Shown here: positions 1 to 9,503 of the stretch, in pieces
Layout of the letters: each line of letters begins with the position of its first letter
How positions within the stretch are numbered: position 1 is the stretch's first letter
Source: an uncultured Eubacteriales bacterium
GTDB lineage: Bacteria > Bacillota > Clostridia > Oscillospirales > Acutalibacteraceae
NCBI GenBank assembly: GCA_951801675.1
Contig: CATONX010000001.1
Location: 1 to 64,000 of the forward strand
DNA: 64,000 nucleotides
Direction of reading: 5' to 3'
The notes under the pieces: model-generated
Databases searched by the model: none
Seen by the model: the letters and a program-made list of their open reading frames with translations, nothing else
What the model was told of the DNA's origin: nothing
Position numbers and translations under genes: made by a program

Positions 1-47
1 TTACTGACAAGATTGATTCCGCTTCCGGTTTCGATCTTGTCCTATAT

Positions 48-123
48 TCCTCAATAGCTCAGTTGGTAGAGCATGCGGCTGTTAACCGCAGGGTCGTTGG
101 TTCGAGTCCAACTTGAGGAGCCA
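48..123 (+). tRNA. tRNA-Asn (anticodon GTT), CCA encoded
   Basis: A complete 76-nt cloverleaf. The acceptor arm TCCTCAA (48-54) pairs with TTGAGGA (113-119), followed by discriminator G120 and an encoded CCA (121-123). The D-arm AGCTCAGTTGGTAGAGC and the T-arm GGTTCGAGTCC are canonical. The anticodon loop CTGTTAA gives anticodon GTT at 81-83, which decodes Asn. A rho-independent terminator follows directly. Confidence 0.97.
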
Positions 124-129
124 GAAAAG

Positions 130-160
130 GCACCAATGATATCATTGGTGCTTTTTGTTT
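130..160 (+). terminator. Terminator after tRNA-Asn
   Basis: A perfect inverted repeat GCACCAATGAT / ATCATTGGTGC is followed by CTTTTTGTTTT. This is a classic intrinsic terminator seven bases after the tRNA CCA end. Confidence 0.9.
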
Positions 161-290
161 TATTTCTATATAGTCTAGACATTTTCTGAAGCTTAAAACC
201 TTGTTCTATTTAATGGTAAGTGTAGAAGCATGGTGTTTTCCCCAGAATCTTTTCAAACGTGTCTATTCTATTTTTGCGAGGGGAATTCTT

Positions 291-704
291 ATGACGGCGC
301 CTGCTTCGCTGGAATCGGTCCAGGATTGGACAACGAGATTGATTGCTATCTGCCTTCAAAAGAAAGGGGCATATATAGATCACCCTTTCGGACTGGATTC
401 TACCATTATAAAAGTAGAAGGCCGGATTTTTGCGCAGTTTTTTCAGCTGAGAGGACAAGCTTGTGTGACGCTCAACTGTGATCGGATGTCGGGTGACTTT
501 TATCGGCAGTTGTACGAAGGCATTGTCGTGAGAGGGTATCATTGTCCCCCGGTGCAGCAGCCCTATTTTAATACGATGCCCCTGTCCGGCCAAGTACCCT
601 ATGACACCGTCTTGAAAATGATTGAGCACAGCTATACAACAGTTGTGGGAAAGCTGCCGAAATACAAGCAAAAGCGTTTGCTAGAGCAGAACTCATCATT
701 TTAG
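291..704 (+). CDS. MmcQ/YjbR-family protein (DUF419)
   Basis: A 137-aa protein. The reading frame opens earlier (201), but ATG 291 is preceded by GAGGGG eight bases upstream and matches the family N-terminus. Family-typical features are HPFG with a following KVEGRIFA-type strand, an LNCD strand, the GYH core and the C-terminal HSYTTVVGKLPK helix. MmcQ/YjbR proteins have a CyaY-like alpha/beta fold and may bind DNA; the cellular role is unsettled. It appears to be a single-gene unit, convergent with the large esterase gene to its right. Confidence 0.85.
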   Translation: MTAPASLESVQDWTTRLIAICLQKKGAYIDHPFGLDSTIIKVEGRIFAQFFQLRGQACVTLNCDRMSGDFYRQLYEGIVVRGYHCPPVQQPYFNTMPLSGQVPYDTVLKMIEHSYTTVVGKLPKYKQKRLLEQNSSF

Positions 705-742
705 CGCATAGTGTTTCTTATCACTCCTTGCCGATTTTCCTT

Positions 743-790
743 TAAAAGAAAACCCCCTGTACCGGCCTTCGAATAGGCCGAGACAGGGGG
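743..790 (-). terminator. Terminator of the first esterase gene
   Basis: CCCCCTGT (753-760) pairs with ACAGGGGG (783-790), with an inner GGCC/GGCC pair. Read on the minus strand the stem is followed by TTTTCTTTTA, so it ends transcripts of the 809-4264 gene. Confidence 0.85.
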
Positions 791-808
791 GGTACGATTC
801 TTTGAAGG

Positions 809-3800
809 TTATCTTTTTACAACAATGCCTACCGTCTGGGTGGACTTTGTGAAGACGCGGTCTGCGGAGGCAACTCCCACCTGGAAGTCACGTGTGCCTG
901 CAGAGCCAACACTGACCACATAGGACCAGATGCGCGTATCGCCTTCGTCCTCATACGTGCAGCTGAGCGGCGCAAGGCCCATTCCGCTTTCATTAAAGAG
1001 GCGGACATACTCGGTGTACCGGTTGGTCTTAAAGGTAACGGTGAAGGGTTCATTTGCCTTGGTAGAACCAGGAGCCGAAACACCGTATAGCTTCGCTTTT
1101 CCAGTCGGTGCGTTGTTGATCTTGAAATCAACCGTCAGGCCGGTGTCATACCCGTCCACAAACACCTTCAGGCTGCGGTCGCCCTTGGTAGCCAGAGAGA
1201 AAGTCAGCGTCCAGGTAATGGTGCCGTCCGGGTTTTCCGTCTTGCTGCGGGTGGTGGCAAGGCCATAACCGGCTTCGCTGACCAGATAGGGCTTTTCGAT
1301 GCCGGCATTGGTATTGATGGTGACGGTGATGGTTCCATTCGGCTCGTACATAGCCTTGTCGCTGGAAGCAGTAACCGCCAGATCCAGATTGTCGATGGCC
1401 TGCTGCAGCGCCGCGATTAAGGGAGCCACATTGACCTGCAATGCGTCGGGATCCGTCAAGGCCCTCCTAAGGGTAGCCAGGGCGTTTACAACGGCTCCGG
1501 CGGATTCCGGGGTGAACATTTCGGGAATGATGGAGTCAAGCTGGTTTTGCACTTCCTCTGCCTTGTCCCGGTTGGCCAGAACCTTGTCGGAGAAGCCCTC
1601 CAGGCCCAAGTCTGCAAAGCCGTCCGCGACGATGCGGGCAAAGAAGGAAGAACCCTTGCCTTCGAAGGGATGAACGCCGTCTGCCGTGATGACGTTCTCC
1701 AGCAGCCAAGTTACGCCCTTTTCCTGATAAAGCTGATAGGTAACCTCATTGAGGTCAAAGCAGGGAATGCCCATTTCCGCAGCCACATCCCGGGTCGCTT
1801 GGGCGTATTCAGGGAAGGAACGCGGAATTTCTTCGTCGGGCAGGAAGGGGCGCAACGGGTAGCTGGTGTCCTTAGGATCGTTTTCATTGAAGTTGCGGAT
1901 GTGGGACATGACGGTGATCAGAATCGGAGTTGCACCGCGGTCCAGAGCACCCTGAGCTGCCGTGCGCAGGAATTCCTTGAATTGAGGAACGGTGGAGTAC
2001 CGGCCGGCGTTGGTGGCGTTTTTATCGTTGTGGCCGAACTGGATAGCCAGATAATCGCCGGGCTTAATGGTGGTAAGCAAGGGATCCATCACATTGTCCG
2101 CTTCAAAGAAGCCGCGGATACCGCGTCCGGCGATGGCACGGTTGTCCACATTGATGCCGGTCAGGTAATCAGCGATATGGCCGCCCCAGCCCTGATACCG
2201 CTGGTTGTCAATGCCCACCGCGCCGGCTTTGCTGGTAACAGTGGAATCACCAATGATGTACAGAGTAGGCGTATCGCCCGCCGTGCGCGGCTCCATAGGA
2301 GTAATTTCGATGGCGTTGACCTTGGCGTTGTTTCCTAAGAAGCTGATTTCCAGCACGCCGTTGACAATGGCCACCGGATAAGAAGCAGAGTTAAAAGAAC
2401 CGGCGTTAACGTTTCCGGCCCGCTTCTTGGCGGCGTTATTCATGGTGTAGCCTACGTTAGAGGCTTCCTGGGCGTCGCCGGCGGTTACTTTCACCATATA
2501 GTCGCCTGCCGGCAGCTTTACGGAGAACTTGGCGCCGGTAACGGTGACAAAGTCGGAAGTAAGGGCGTCCTCGGTCCCGCGATCCGCGTCGGCAACCGTG
2601 GATTCCACGGAGAAGCCGTAGGCCGCATTGCCGGTGAATTTGTCCGCCGCAGTCACTTTGGTGTAACCGTCGGCTGTTGCACCGGAACCGAAGTCAAACT
2701 TATAGGTATTGGTAGCGGAAATCAAGTTCTGAATGGCGGTTTCGATGGCGACCTTGGCTGCGTCTGCATCGCTGCGGGTCTTTGTCAGCGCATGGTCCAC
2801 CACGTCCTGTCCCTGCGCCAGCGCAGAGGCCAGGTCGGAATAGGACGCCGCCGTCCAGTCGTTGGGATCAAGAGCGGCTCCCTTTGCCATGGCGGCTTGC
2901 AGAGTGCGTGTGGAAATGGGCTTTGCGGTGACGCCCTCGGTCAGCGTACCGGTGGCATAGGCGGCAAGGCCGGTGTCCGCCTTGGAAAGCAGGTAAGAAA
3001 GCTGGCCTGCGGCCAAGGTAGCGGCCGCGCCGTCTCTAAAATGGGTGCAATCGTCGGAAACTTCCGCCTTATAGCGGGCCCAGCCGATGTAGTTATAGTA
3101 TTCGATGGTGTAGTAGTTGAACTCCACCAGCTCCACGTCCTGCTCCGCAGCCAGCTCCCGCTGGGCGTCGGTCCAGGCTTGGAAGGAGTTGAGGAAGGTG
3201 TTCCCCTCCACTTTGTTGCCGTTTTCGGTAAAGCCCCGGTTGGGAGGCGTCACCAGAATCGGAGTAGCGCCGAACGCACGGACAGCGTCTACATACTTGG
3301 CCAGCCACTCCTTGAACTCCGCCGGATTGGAATACCGGTTGGGACGAACAGGTGTGCAGTCGTTATGGCCGAACTGGATGAGCACATAGTCGCCGGGTTT
3401 TAAGTTGAGCAGGACGCTGTCGTTGAAAAGTCCGTCGGCCAGGTAATCACGCGCCGACTTGCCGCCCATGGCGGTATTGTTGACAAAGACCGCGTCGGTC
3501 ATGAATTGGGCCAAATGGTTGCCCCAGCCAGTTTCCGGCTTGTTGGTGGCAGAACCATAGGCAGTGGAATCGCTGCACACATAAACCGTGGGCTTGATAC
3601 CCGCAGTCCCCTGGGATGCGGAGGAAACTTTGGTGACCTCTACCGCATTGAGGCGGGAGTTGGTGCCGGTCAGTTCAATGGTCAGCTGCCCGTCATAAAC
3701 CGCCACCTGCTTGGTAGTCTCACGGAATTCGCCCGCCTTTGTGGTACGCGCGCCCTTGGGAACCGAGCTTTCATTGGGCAGAGAGGTATAATAAGGTGCG

Positions 3801-4264
3801 AAGGAACGCATATCCTCGACGATGGCGCCGGAAACGGTATCCTCGCTGTAATCACCCTGGATGGTTTTCACGGTGTAAATGCCGTTGGGCACATCCAGGA
3901 CAAAGGTGGGATAAGAGTAATGAATGTAGTTGCCGTCCTCGGCGTTTGTCGGCGCGATGATGTCCGCGCCGTCCTGGACGGTGTTGCCGGTGACCCAGTC
4001 GGACCGCAGAGCGTCCGTATTGGCGCGGTCGCCTGCGGTCACGGTGATGCGCTCATCGTTGAGCCAGCCGTAACCGGTTGTCCCGTTGTAGACCGTTTGC
4101 GGGGAAACCTTCGTGTAGCCGGCCTCCACCGCGCTGTCGGCAGTGCCGAAGTCAAACTTCGCGCCGGTGAAGGTGTCGTCGGCAGCCAAAGCGCCCATGG
4201 CGGGGACCAGGCTGAGCAGCAGGGAAAGGACCAGCGCAAGTGCCAGAGATTTTCGAGCTTTCAT
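809..4264 (-). CDS. Secreted multidomain protein with two SGNH/GDSL esterase domains (rhamnogalacturonan-acetylesterase-like)
   Basis: A 1151-aa protein. I start at ATG 4264 (MKARKS) because the paralogue has the same start with the same AAGGAG-N12-ATG spacing; the open frame runs further upstream. Domain order: signal peptide (about 1-27); beta-sandwich, carbohydrate-binding-like domain beginning KFDFG (35-215); SGNH domain 1 (225-430) with Ser233 in SDST, Asn301 in GHND and Asp405/His408 in DCTH; a helical linker; a second KFDFG beta domain (522-655); SGNH domain 2 with Ser674 in GDST, Asn746 in GHND and Asp862/His865 in DGVH; a FIVAR-like helical stretch; two C-terminal Ig-like domains. 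Both catalytic sets look intact. By family it should remove acetyl groups from pectin or hemicellulose outside the cell. No LPXTG anchor is visible. Monocistronic, with its own promoter and terminator. Confidence 0.88.
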   Translation of the reverse strand: MKARKSLALALVLSLLLSLVPAMGALAADDTFTGAKFDFGTADSAVEAGYTKVSPQTVYNGTTGYGWLNDERITVTAGDRANTDALRSDWVTGNTVQDGADIIAPTNAEDGNYIHYSYPTFVLDVPNGIYTVKTIQGDYSEDTVSGAIVEDMRSFAPYYTSLPNESSVPKGARTTKAGEFRETTKQVAVYDGQLTIELTGTNSRLNAVEVTKVSSASQGTAGIKPTVYVCSDSTAYGSATNKPETGWGNHLAQFMTDAVFVNNTAMGGKSARDYLADGLFNDSVLLNLKPGDYVLIQFGHNDCTPVRPNRYSNPAEFKEWLAKYVDAVRAFGATPILVTPPNRGFTENGNKVEGNTFLNSFQAWTDAQRELAAEQDVELVEFNYYTIEYYNYIGWARYKAEVSDDCTHFRDGAAATLAAGQLSYLLSKADTGLAAYATGTLTEGVTAKPISTRTLQAAMAKGAALDPNDWTAASYSDLASALAQGQDVVDHALTKTRSDADAAKVAIETAIQNLISATNTYKFDFGSGATADGYTKVTAADKFTGNAAYGFSVESTVADADRGTEDALTSDFVTVTGAKFSVKLPAGDYMVKVTAGDAQEASNVGYTMNNAAKKRAGNVNAGSFNSASYPVAIVNGVLEISFLGNNAKVNAIEITPMEPRTAGDTPTLYIIGDSTVTSKAGAVGIDNQRYQGWGGHIADYLTGINVDNRAIAGRGIRGFFEADNVMDPLLTTIKPGDYLAIQFGHNDKNATNAGRYSTVPQFKEFLRTAAQGALDRGATPILITVMSHIRNFNENDPKDTSYPLRPFLPDEEIPRSFPEYAQATRDVAAEMGIPCFDLNEVTYQLYQEKGVTWLLENVITADGVHPFEGKGSSFFARIVADGFADLGLEGFSDKVLANRDKAEEVQNQLDSIIPEMFTPESAGAVVNALATLRRALTDPDALQVNVAPLIAALQQAIDNLDLAVTASSDKAMYEPNGTITVTINTNAGIEKPYLVSEAGYGLATTRSKTENPDGTITWTLTFSLATKGDRSLKVFVDGYDTGLTVDFKINNAPTGKAKLYGVSAPGSTKANEPFTVTFKTNRYTEYVRLFNESGMGLAPLSCTYEDEGDTRIWSYVVSVGSAGTRDFQVGVASADRVFTKSTQTVGIVVKR

Positions 4265-4313
4265 CTTCCTTTGCATCTCCTTCTTCTGGTTTGTTACAAC
4301 AGGTGATACCATT

Positions 4314-4342
4314 ATGATAATAAAAATTTTGCGCAGAGTCAA
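4314..4342 (-). promoter_or_regulatory. Sigma-A promoter of the first esterase gene
   Basis: On the minus strand TTGACT (4342-4337), a 17-bp spacer and TATCAT (4319-4314). Each box matches consensus at 5 of 6 positions. The predicted leader to ATG 4264 is about 45 nt. It lies between the terminator of the upstream paralogue and this gene, so the two esterase genes are separate transcription units. Confidence 0.75.
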
Positions 4343-4446
4343 TGAAAAAACGGAAAAAACGCACAAGAAATTCCAAAATTTATAAGAAAGATACATCTGT
4401 TTCGCCTGGAAATGACAAAATTTCTGTCTATACAAGTGCTTTTTAT

Positions 4447-4489
4447 AAAAAAAGCCTCCGGCGCTGGCGGGGTGGCCAACACCGGAGGC
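4447..4489 (-). terminator. Terminator of the second esterase gene
   Basis: GCCTCCGG (4454-4461) pairs with CCGGAGGC (4482-4489). On the minus strand the stem is followed by seven T residues (4453-4447). Confidence 0.88.
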
Positions 4490-4512
4490 AAAGAAGGAAG
4501 GAGAAACGAATG

Positions 4513-7500
4513 TTATCTGCGCACTTGGATGGATAGGATCTGACGGGATTTTGTAAAGACGCGGTCTGCCGCCGCAACGCCGGCCTGGAATTCACGGTTG
4601 CCCACGGAGCTGACACTGGTCACATAGGTCCAGACGCGTACGCCGTTCACATCCTCGTAGGTGCAGCTGATGGGAGCAAGACCCACGCCGTTTTCATTGA
4701 AGAGACGGACATATTCCGTATGGGTGTTCGTCTCGAAGGTAACGGTGAAGGATTCGTTGGCCTTTGCCGTGCCGGGAACGCTCACAGAATAGAGCTTCGC
4801 CTTGCCGGTGGCAACGCTGTCGATCTTGAAGCTGACGGCTACGCCGGTGTCTTCGCCATCGGCATAGACCTTCAGGGTACGGTTGCCCTTGGTGGCCAGG
4901 GAGAAGGTGAGGATCCAGGTCTTGGTACCGTCCCCATTGTCAATCATCTCACGGCCGGTAGCCAGGCCCTTGCCGGACTCGCTGACCAGGTACGCTTTTT
5001 CTACCGTGTCGGGGGTGTTAATAGTAACGGTGATGGTCTCGTTGGGCTCATACTGCTCCTTATCCGCAGAAGCGGTGGTCTCAGGCAGCACAGCGTTGAG
5101 ACTGTAAATTTCCACGCCGTTTAATTTCATCAGGAAGCCCGGGAACTCCAGGTTCAGCTGGCCGTCGGTCACTTCCACGAGGAAGTAGTTCTCGCTGTAG
5201 CTTCCGCCGACGCAGTTGAAGGAGGTGTTCAGGTTGATGCCTTCGGCGTAGACGCCGCCGCTGGACGCGTCGGACGCATCACCTTGGATGGTGTGCACCA
5301 GGTACTTGCCGTTGGGCAGGTCCACCTTGAATTCCGGATAGATGCTGCCGTTTCTGGTGACCTGGAAAGCGCCCTCGGCAAAGTCGCTGTACAGCGCATC
5401 GGAAGTGGCACGGTCGCTGTCGGTGACCGCGACGGAATCCGACCAGCCGTAGCCCAGTTCCGGGGTATAGAGAGTGTCGGCGGTTACGCCGGTGTAGCCA
5501 ATTCTCACCGCACCGGAGCCGAAGTCAAAGAAATAAGTGGCGTCCACGATGGATCTGGCGCGATTGCCAGCCTTTTCTAAGGAGCTGTAGGCTGCATTGT
5601 AATCGTCCGCCGTGGCGCTGGGGTCAGCAAGAACTGCCGTAGCAGCGTTCAGGGCGTTTTCGACTCTTGCAACGTCGGATGCGTCGAGAGTTTCGATACG
5701 CATGCCTCTCCACTGCTCAAACGAAGTCTTCGCTAGAGTGACCAGGTCGAGAAGCTTGGTGTACTCGGCAGAAGCCGTCTTGGGCAGGGTCAGAGTGCTG
5801 GAAGCAACCGACACGCCCGCGTCGTTGTAAGCGAGGATGGAGAAATCGTAGCTTTCGCCGGCGGTCAGGCCGGTAATGGTAGCCTGGGGATACACGACAC
5901 CCGCGTATTCCTTCCACTCGGAAGCGGAGGACGCCTTATAGCGCACCACATAGTAATCCGCGTCGTCCTGGTCGTCCCAGGTGATGGTGGCGCTGGTGCC
6001 GGTGGATTCCTTAGCGTAGAGGCCGGAGGGCTTCACAGGAACTTCGGTGGCAACCGCCTTGGGCGTGTAGCCCGCTGCCAGCTTGCTGTCCAGCTTCGCC
6101 ATTTCGGAAGCAATGTAGGACGCGACTACATCCGCGCCGTAGGTCTGCAGATGGACGCCGTCGGAAGCGCCGTTTTCATAAGAGCTGCCGGTGAAGATAC
6201 CGGGCTGTACAAATAAGTACATCGCCTGGCTGCGGATGGTGCCAAGGCTGCCGGTCAGGTCGGTGGTATACTGGAAGTTGTCGATGAAGGCAACGCCCTT
6301 TTCTTCCGCGACCGCCTTGAGGGCGTTTCGCATGTTGTTCAGAGCCCGGTAATCCTGCGAAGAGGTGCCTACGTTCTGACGCACGGAGGCGGTGGAGGAA
6401 ACCAGGATCGGGGTGGCGCCGCGCTGAATCGCGCCGTCCACATACTGACGCACCAAAGCCTTCCAGGCGTCGGTGCTGCCGGTGGTCTTTTCATTGAAGC
6501 CGAAGTTGTACACCAGGTAATCGCCCGGCTGGATCTGCTCCAAGACCATTTCCAGACGGCCTTCCTTGATGTTGCGGTCGGCGGTACGGGCGCCGATGGC
6601 CCAGTTTTCCACATTGATTTTCTCGCCGTCGAAGTAGCCCGCCAGCATCTGGCCCCAGCCGCGCTGCGGGTCATTGAACTGGGCGTAGCTGTCGGCAACC
6701 GAGTCGCCCACGACATAAACGGTGGGGATATTGCCCGCGTTGCGCGTAAACTGCCGGGTTATCTCGATGCCGTTGATCTTAGCGCCGGAGGCGGGGAAGG
6801 TAATGGTCATCTGGCCGTCGTAGACGGAGACGGTGAAGGTTTCATCGTAGTATTCCCCGGCCGCCACGTTGAGCACGTTGTTGGCCACGTTGTTCCAGCC
6901 GCGGCGCACTTGGCGCGGTACGTTTTCAATGGTGTAGCGCACGGCGGTAGCGGCGGAGGCGTCACCGGAAAGAATACGTACGTCATATTCGCCGTTGGGC
7001 AGGTCCACGACGAAGGTCTGGTTTGCACCAGTGGTCTGCACAAAGTCCGATTTGAGCGCATCGTCGCCGCTACCCGCCACCGCGTTTACGCCGGTGGTGG
7101 TCCAGCCGTAGCCCTTGGCCGCGTCGTATGCGTCGTTCGTGACCTGGGTGTAGCCGCTGGCGATGGCGCCAGAGCCGAAGTCAAACTTCTCGGCAACGCC
7201 CGGGCCCATTTTGCCGGTGGCGTAGGGAGCCAGGCCGGTGCTCGACTTGGAGATCAGATAAGAAAGCTGGCTTGCGGCAAGATCGGCGGCGGGTCCGTCC
7301 TTAAAGTGGGTGCCGTCGGTGGAAACCGACGCGTAGAACTCGTCGCAGCCGATGTAGTTATAGTATTCGATGGTATAATAGTTGAATTCGATCAGCTCCA
7401 CACCCTTTTCGGCGGCCAGCTCCCGCTGGGCGTCGGTCCAGGCTTGGAAGGAATTTAGAAAGGTGGTACCGGGGGTGGTATACTTACCGCCGGTGATCAT

Positions 7501-8550
7501 GTTGCCGTTTTCCGTATAGCCGCGGTTGGGGGGCGTAACGAAAATCGGGGTGGCGCCGAAGGCGCGCACGGCGTCCACATACTTGGCCATCCATTCCTTG
7601 AACTCGGCGGGATTGGAATAGCGGTTGGGACGGCTGGGGGTGCAGTCGTTGTGACCAAACTGGATCAGCACATAATCGCCGGGCTTCAGCTTGGTCATAA
7701 CGTTGTCGTTGAAAAGGCTGTCAGCCAGATAGTCACGGGCCGACTTGCCGCCCATAGCGGTGTTGTTGACGATCACGTCGTCGGTCATATAGTCGGCAAT
7801 ATGGTTGCCCCAGCCGGTTTCCGGCTTATTAGTGGCGGAACCATAAGCAGTGGAGTCGCTGCAGATGTAAACGGTGGGTTTAGCGCCGGCAACGGCTTCC
7901 GATGCAAAGGAAACCTTGGTGATCTCTACCGCGTTGAGGCGGGAGTTGGTGCCGGTGAGCTCGATGGTCAGCTGTCCGTCATAGACGGCCACCTGCTTGG
8001 TGGTCTCCTTAAAGGAACCCGCAGCAGTGGTGTTGACGCTGGTGGGGATCGAACTGGTGTTGGGCAAGGACTTATAATAGGGTGCGAACGCACGCATGTC
8101 CTCGACAATGGCGCCGGTGACGGTAGACGTGTTATAATCGCCCTGGATGGTCTTTACCGTATAGATGCCGTTGGGCACGTCCACTACGAAGGTCGGATAG
8201 ACGAAGTGAATGTAGTCGCCGTCCTCATTCTTAGCGGGTGCGGTGATGTCCGCGCCGTCCTGGACCGTGTTGCCGGTAACCCAGTCGGACTTCAGGGCGT
8301 CTGCGTTGCCGCTGTCGCCCGCGGTCACCTCAATGCGGGCATCGTTGCGCCAGCCGTAGCCGACCGACGGATCGTAGACCGTTTGGGGGGTGACCTTCGT
8401 GTAGCCGTTTTCCAATGCGCTGTCAGCCGTGCCGAAGTCGAACTTCGCCTGGGTAAAGGTCTCGTCATAGGCGAATACGCCCATGGTGGGGACCAGGCTG
8501 AGCAGCAAGGAAAGGACCAGCACGAGAGCCAGGGATTTTCTTGCTTTCAT
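4513..8550 (-). CDS. Secreted multidomain protein with two SGNH domains, Fn3 and Ig-like modules (paralogue of 809-4264)
   Basis: A 1345-aa protein starting at ATG 8550 with AAGGAG 12 nt upstream, exactly as in its paralogue. Domain order: signal peptide (1-27); KFDFG beta domain; SGNH 1 with SDST near residue 233, GHND, and a DGTH catalytic Asp/His; a second KFDFG beta domain; SGNH 2 with GDSV, FGFNE and DGVH; fibronectin type III domain (PSGLYAKE...TITGL); helical stretch; a third FDFG beta domain; two Ig-like domains nearly identical in plan to those of the paralogue. In SGNH 2 the usual GHND block is FGFNE, so the oxyanion Asn is kept but its neighbours changed, which may mean a different substrate or weak activity. 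Probable extracellular carbohydrate esterase. Confidence 0.87.
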   Translation of the reverse strand: MKARKSLALVLVLSLLLSLVPTMGVFAYDETFTQAKFDFGTADSALENGYTKVTPQTVYDPSVGYGWRNDARIEVTAGDSGNADALKSDWVTGNTVQDGADITAPAKNEDGDYIHFVYPTFVVDVPNGIYTVKTIQGDYNTSTVTGAIVEDMRAFAPYYKSLPNTSSIPTSVNTTAAGSFKETTKQVAVYDGQLTIELTGTNSRLNAVEITKVSFASEAVAGAKPTVYICSDSTAYGSATNKPETGWGNHIADYMTDDVIVNNTAMGGKSARDYLADSLFNDNVMTKLKPGDYVLIQFGHNDCTPSRPNRYSNPAEFKEWMAKYVDAVRAFGATPIFVTPPNRGYTENGNMITGGKYTTPGTTFLNSFQAWTDAQRELAAEKGVELIEFNYYTIEYYNYIGCDEFYASVSTDGTHFKDGPAADLAASQLSYLISKSSTGLAPYATGKMGPGVAEKFDFGSGAIASGYTQVTNDAYDAAKGYGWTTTGVNAVAGSGDDALKSDFVQTTGANQTFVVDLPNGEYDVRILSGDASAATAVRYTIENVPRQVRRGWNNVANNVLNVAAGEYYDETFTVSVYDGQMTITFPASGAKINGIEITRQFTRNAGNIPTVYVVGDSVADSYAQFNDPQRGWGQMLAGYFDGEKINVENWAIGARTADRNIKEGRLEMVLEQIQPGDYLVYNFGFNEKTTGSTDAWKALVRQYVDGAIQRGATPILVSSTASVRQNVGTSSQDYRALNNMRNALKAVAEEKGVAFIDNFQYTTDLTGSLGTIRSQAMYLFVQPGIFTGSSYENGASDGVHLQTYGADVVASYIASEMAKLDSKLAAGYTPKAVATEVPVKPSGLYAKESTGTSATITWDDQDDADYYVVRYKASSASEWKEYAGVVYPQATITGLTAGESYDFSILAYNDAGVSVASSTLTLPKTASAEYTKLLDLVTLAKTSFEQWRGMRIETLDASDVARVENALNAATAVLADPSATADDYNAAYSSLEKAGNRARSIVDATYFFDFGSGAVRIGYTGVTADTLYTPELGYGWSDSVAVTDSDRATSDALYSDFAEGAFQVTRNGSIYPEFKVDLPNGKYLVHTIQGDASDASSGGVYAEGINLNTSFNCVGGSYSENYFLVEVTDGQLNLEFPGFLMKLNGVEIYSLNAVLPETTASADKEQYEPNETITVTINTPDTVEKAYLVSESGKGLATGREMIDNGDGTKTWILTFSLATKGNRTLKVYADGEDTGVAVSFKIDSVATGKAKLYSVSVPGTAKANESFTVTFETNTHTEYVRLFNENGVGLAPISCTYEDVNGVRVWTYVTSVSSVGNREFQAGVAAADRVFTKSRQILSIQVRR

Positions 8551-8716
8551 CGTTGTTTGCATCTCCTTATACATTTTTTCCGACCCTTCTAATGGGAAAC
8601 ATCATGCGGCCTTGCACAAAGAGACCGCCGGTGTGGCAGGACTGCGCATCCCTCCTTTCGGCAATCTACACAGAACCAGGTACGCAGAACAAAAGAAAAT
8701 GATCGGTTCTTTTCTA

Positions 8717-8745
8717 ATCTTAACCGGTGCACGGGACAAAATCAA
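8717..8745 (-). promoter_or_regulatory. Possible promoter of the second esterase gene
   Basis: On the minus strand TTGATT (8745-8740), 17-bp spacer, TAAGAT (8722-8717). Each box matches 4 of 6 positions. It would leave a leader of about 160 nt in which I see no recognisable riboswitch. It is the best candidate in the 8551-8966 intergenic region, not a certain call. Confidence 0.35.
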
Positions 8746-8773
8746 GCAAATTCAACAAATTTACATATAGAAA

Positions 8774-8800
8774 ATGTACAGACAATTATTTTTTGTACAT
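8774..8800. promoter_or_regulatory. 7-bp dyad in the divergent intergenic region
   Basis: ATGTACA (8774-8780) and TGTACAT (8794-8800) form a perfect inverted repeat with a 13-bp AT-rich centre. It lies between the divergent esterase (minus) and SLOG (plus) genes and could be an operator. The rest of the 416-bp gap holds only the two candidate promoters. Confidence 0.35.
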
Positions 8801-8875
8801 AAGCCGTCAAATTTCTCACATTTGCGTATCGGGAAAGAAAAACTGCAAAAAAACAAAAAGGGAAAGGACAGGGCC

Positions 8876-8904
8876 TTGATTTTAAGAGGCAATCGTGGTA
8901 AATT
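8876..8904 (+). promoter_or_regulatory. Possible promoter of the SLOG gene
   Basis: TTGATT (8876-8881), a 17-bp spacer and TAAATT (8899-8904). Each box matches 4 of 6 positions. The leader to ATG 8967 would be about 55 nt. Confidence 0.4.
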
Positions 8905-8966
8905 GAAAAAGTATCGAACGTAAGTTTGAAAACCTTTGATTTTGATTGCATGTAAGGAGTAGAACC

Positions 8967-9452
8967 ATGGAATACAGCAAAGAGCAATGCTGCTGCTTTA
9001 CCGGTCACCGCCGTGTGCCGGGTGAGCAGGTCATCGAGATCAAACGCCGGCTGGAGGACATTATGGAAGAACTGATCGGCCGGGGAGTGGAGTGCTTTTG
9101 GTTCGGCGGCGCTTTGGGCTTTGACACCGCCGCGGCGCTGACCGCCCTGACCTTGCGGGAGCAATATCCCTTTATTAAGGTGATTCTGGTCCTCCCCTGC
9201 CGCAACCAATCCAGCGTCTGGCGGCAGCCGGATGTGGACGTGTACAACTGGATCATCTCCCAGGCGGACGAAATCATCTACACAGCGGACGACTATGACC
9301 CCGGTTGTATGCACAGGCGCAACCATTACCTGGTGGACCACTGCACATTTTGTGTCTATTATCTCACTCAGCAGCGGGGCGGTACGTTTGCCACCGTCAA
9401 ATACGCCCGCAGCCGGGGCCTGACTCTGATTCCGGTGGCCGAAGGTTTCTGA
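8967..9452 (+). CDS. SLOG-domain protein (DUF1273/YpsA-YoqJ type)
   Basis: A 161-aa protein starting at ATG 8967, with GTAAGGAG upstream. The N-terminal CCFTGHR motif, the GGALGFD nucleotide-loop motif (about residues 50-56) and the later LVLPC strand are hallmarks of the SLOG (SMF/DprA-LOG) Rossmann fold in the DUF1273 family. Such proteins are thought to bind nucleotides or nucleotide-derived ligands; the B. subtilis relative YpsA has been linked to cell-division phenotypes. The in vivo ligand is unknown. It appears to be first in a short plus-strand unit with the metallophosphoesterase. Confidence 0.85.
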   Translation: MEYSKEQCCCFTGHRRVPGEQVIEIKRRLEDIMEELIGRGVECFWFGGALGFDTAAALTALTLREQYPFIKVILVLPCRNQSSVWRQPDVDVYNWIISQADEIIYTADDYDPGCMHRRNHYLVDHCTFCVYYLTQQRGGTFATVKYARSRGLTLIPVAEGF

Positions 9453-9503
9453 TGCGCCCGAAGCCAAAGTGTGGTATCCTAGAACGCAAAAGGAGTAGCC
9501 CGG

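Noticed and set aside
1547-2338. Long open frames on the plus strand opposite the esterase genes
   Set aside because: They are antisense shadows of GC-rich coding DNA, without ribosome sites or protein-family motifs.
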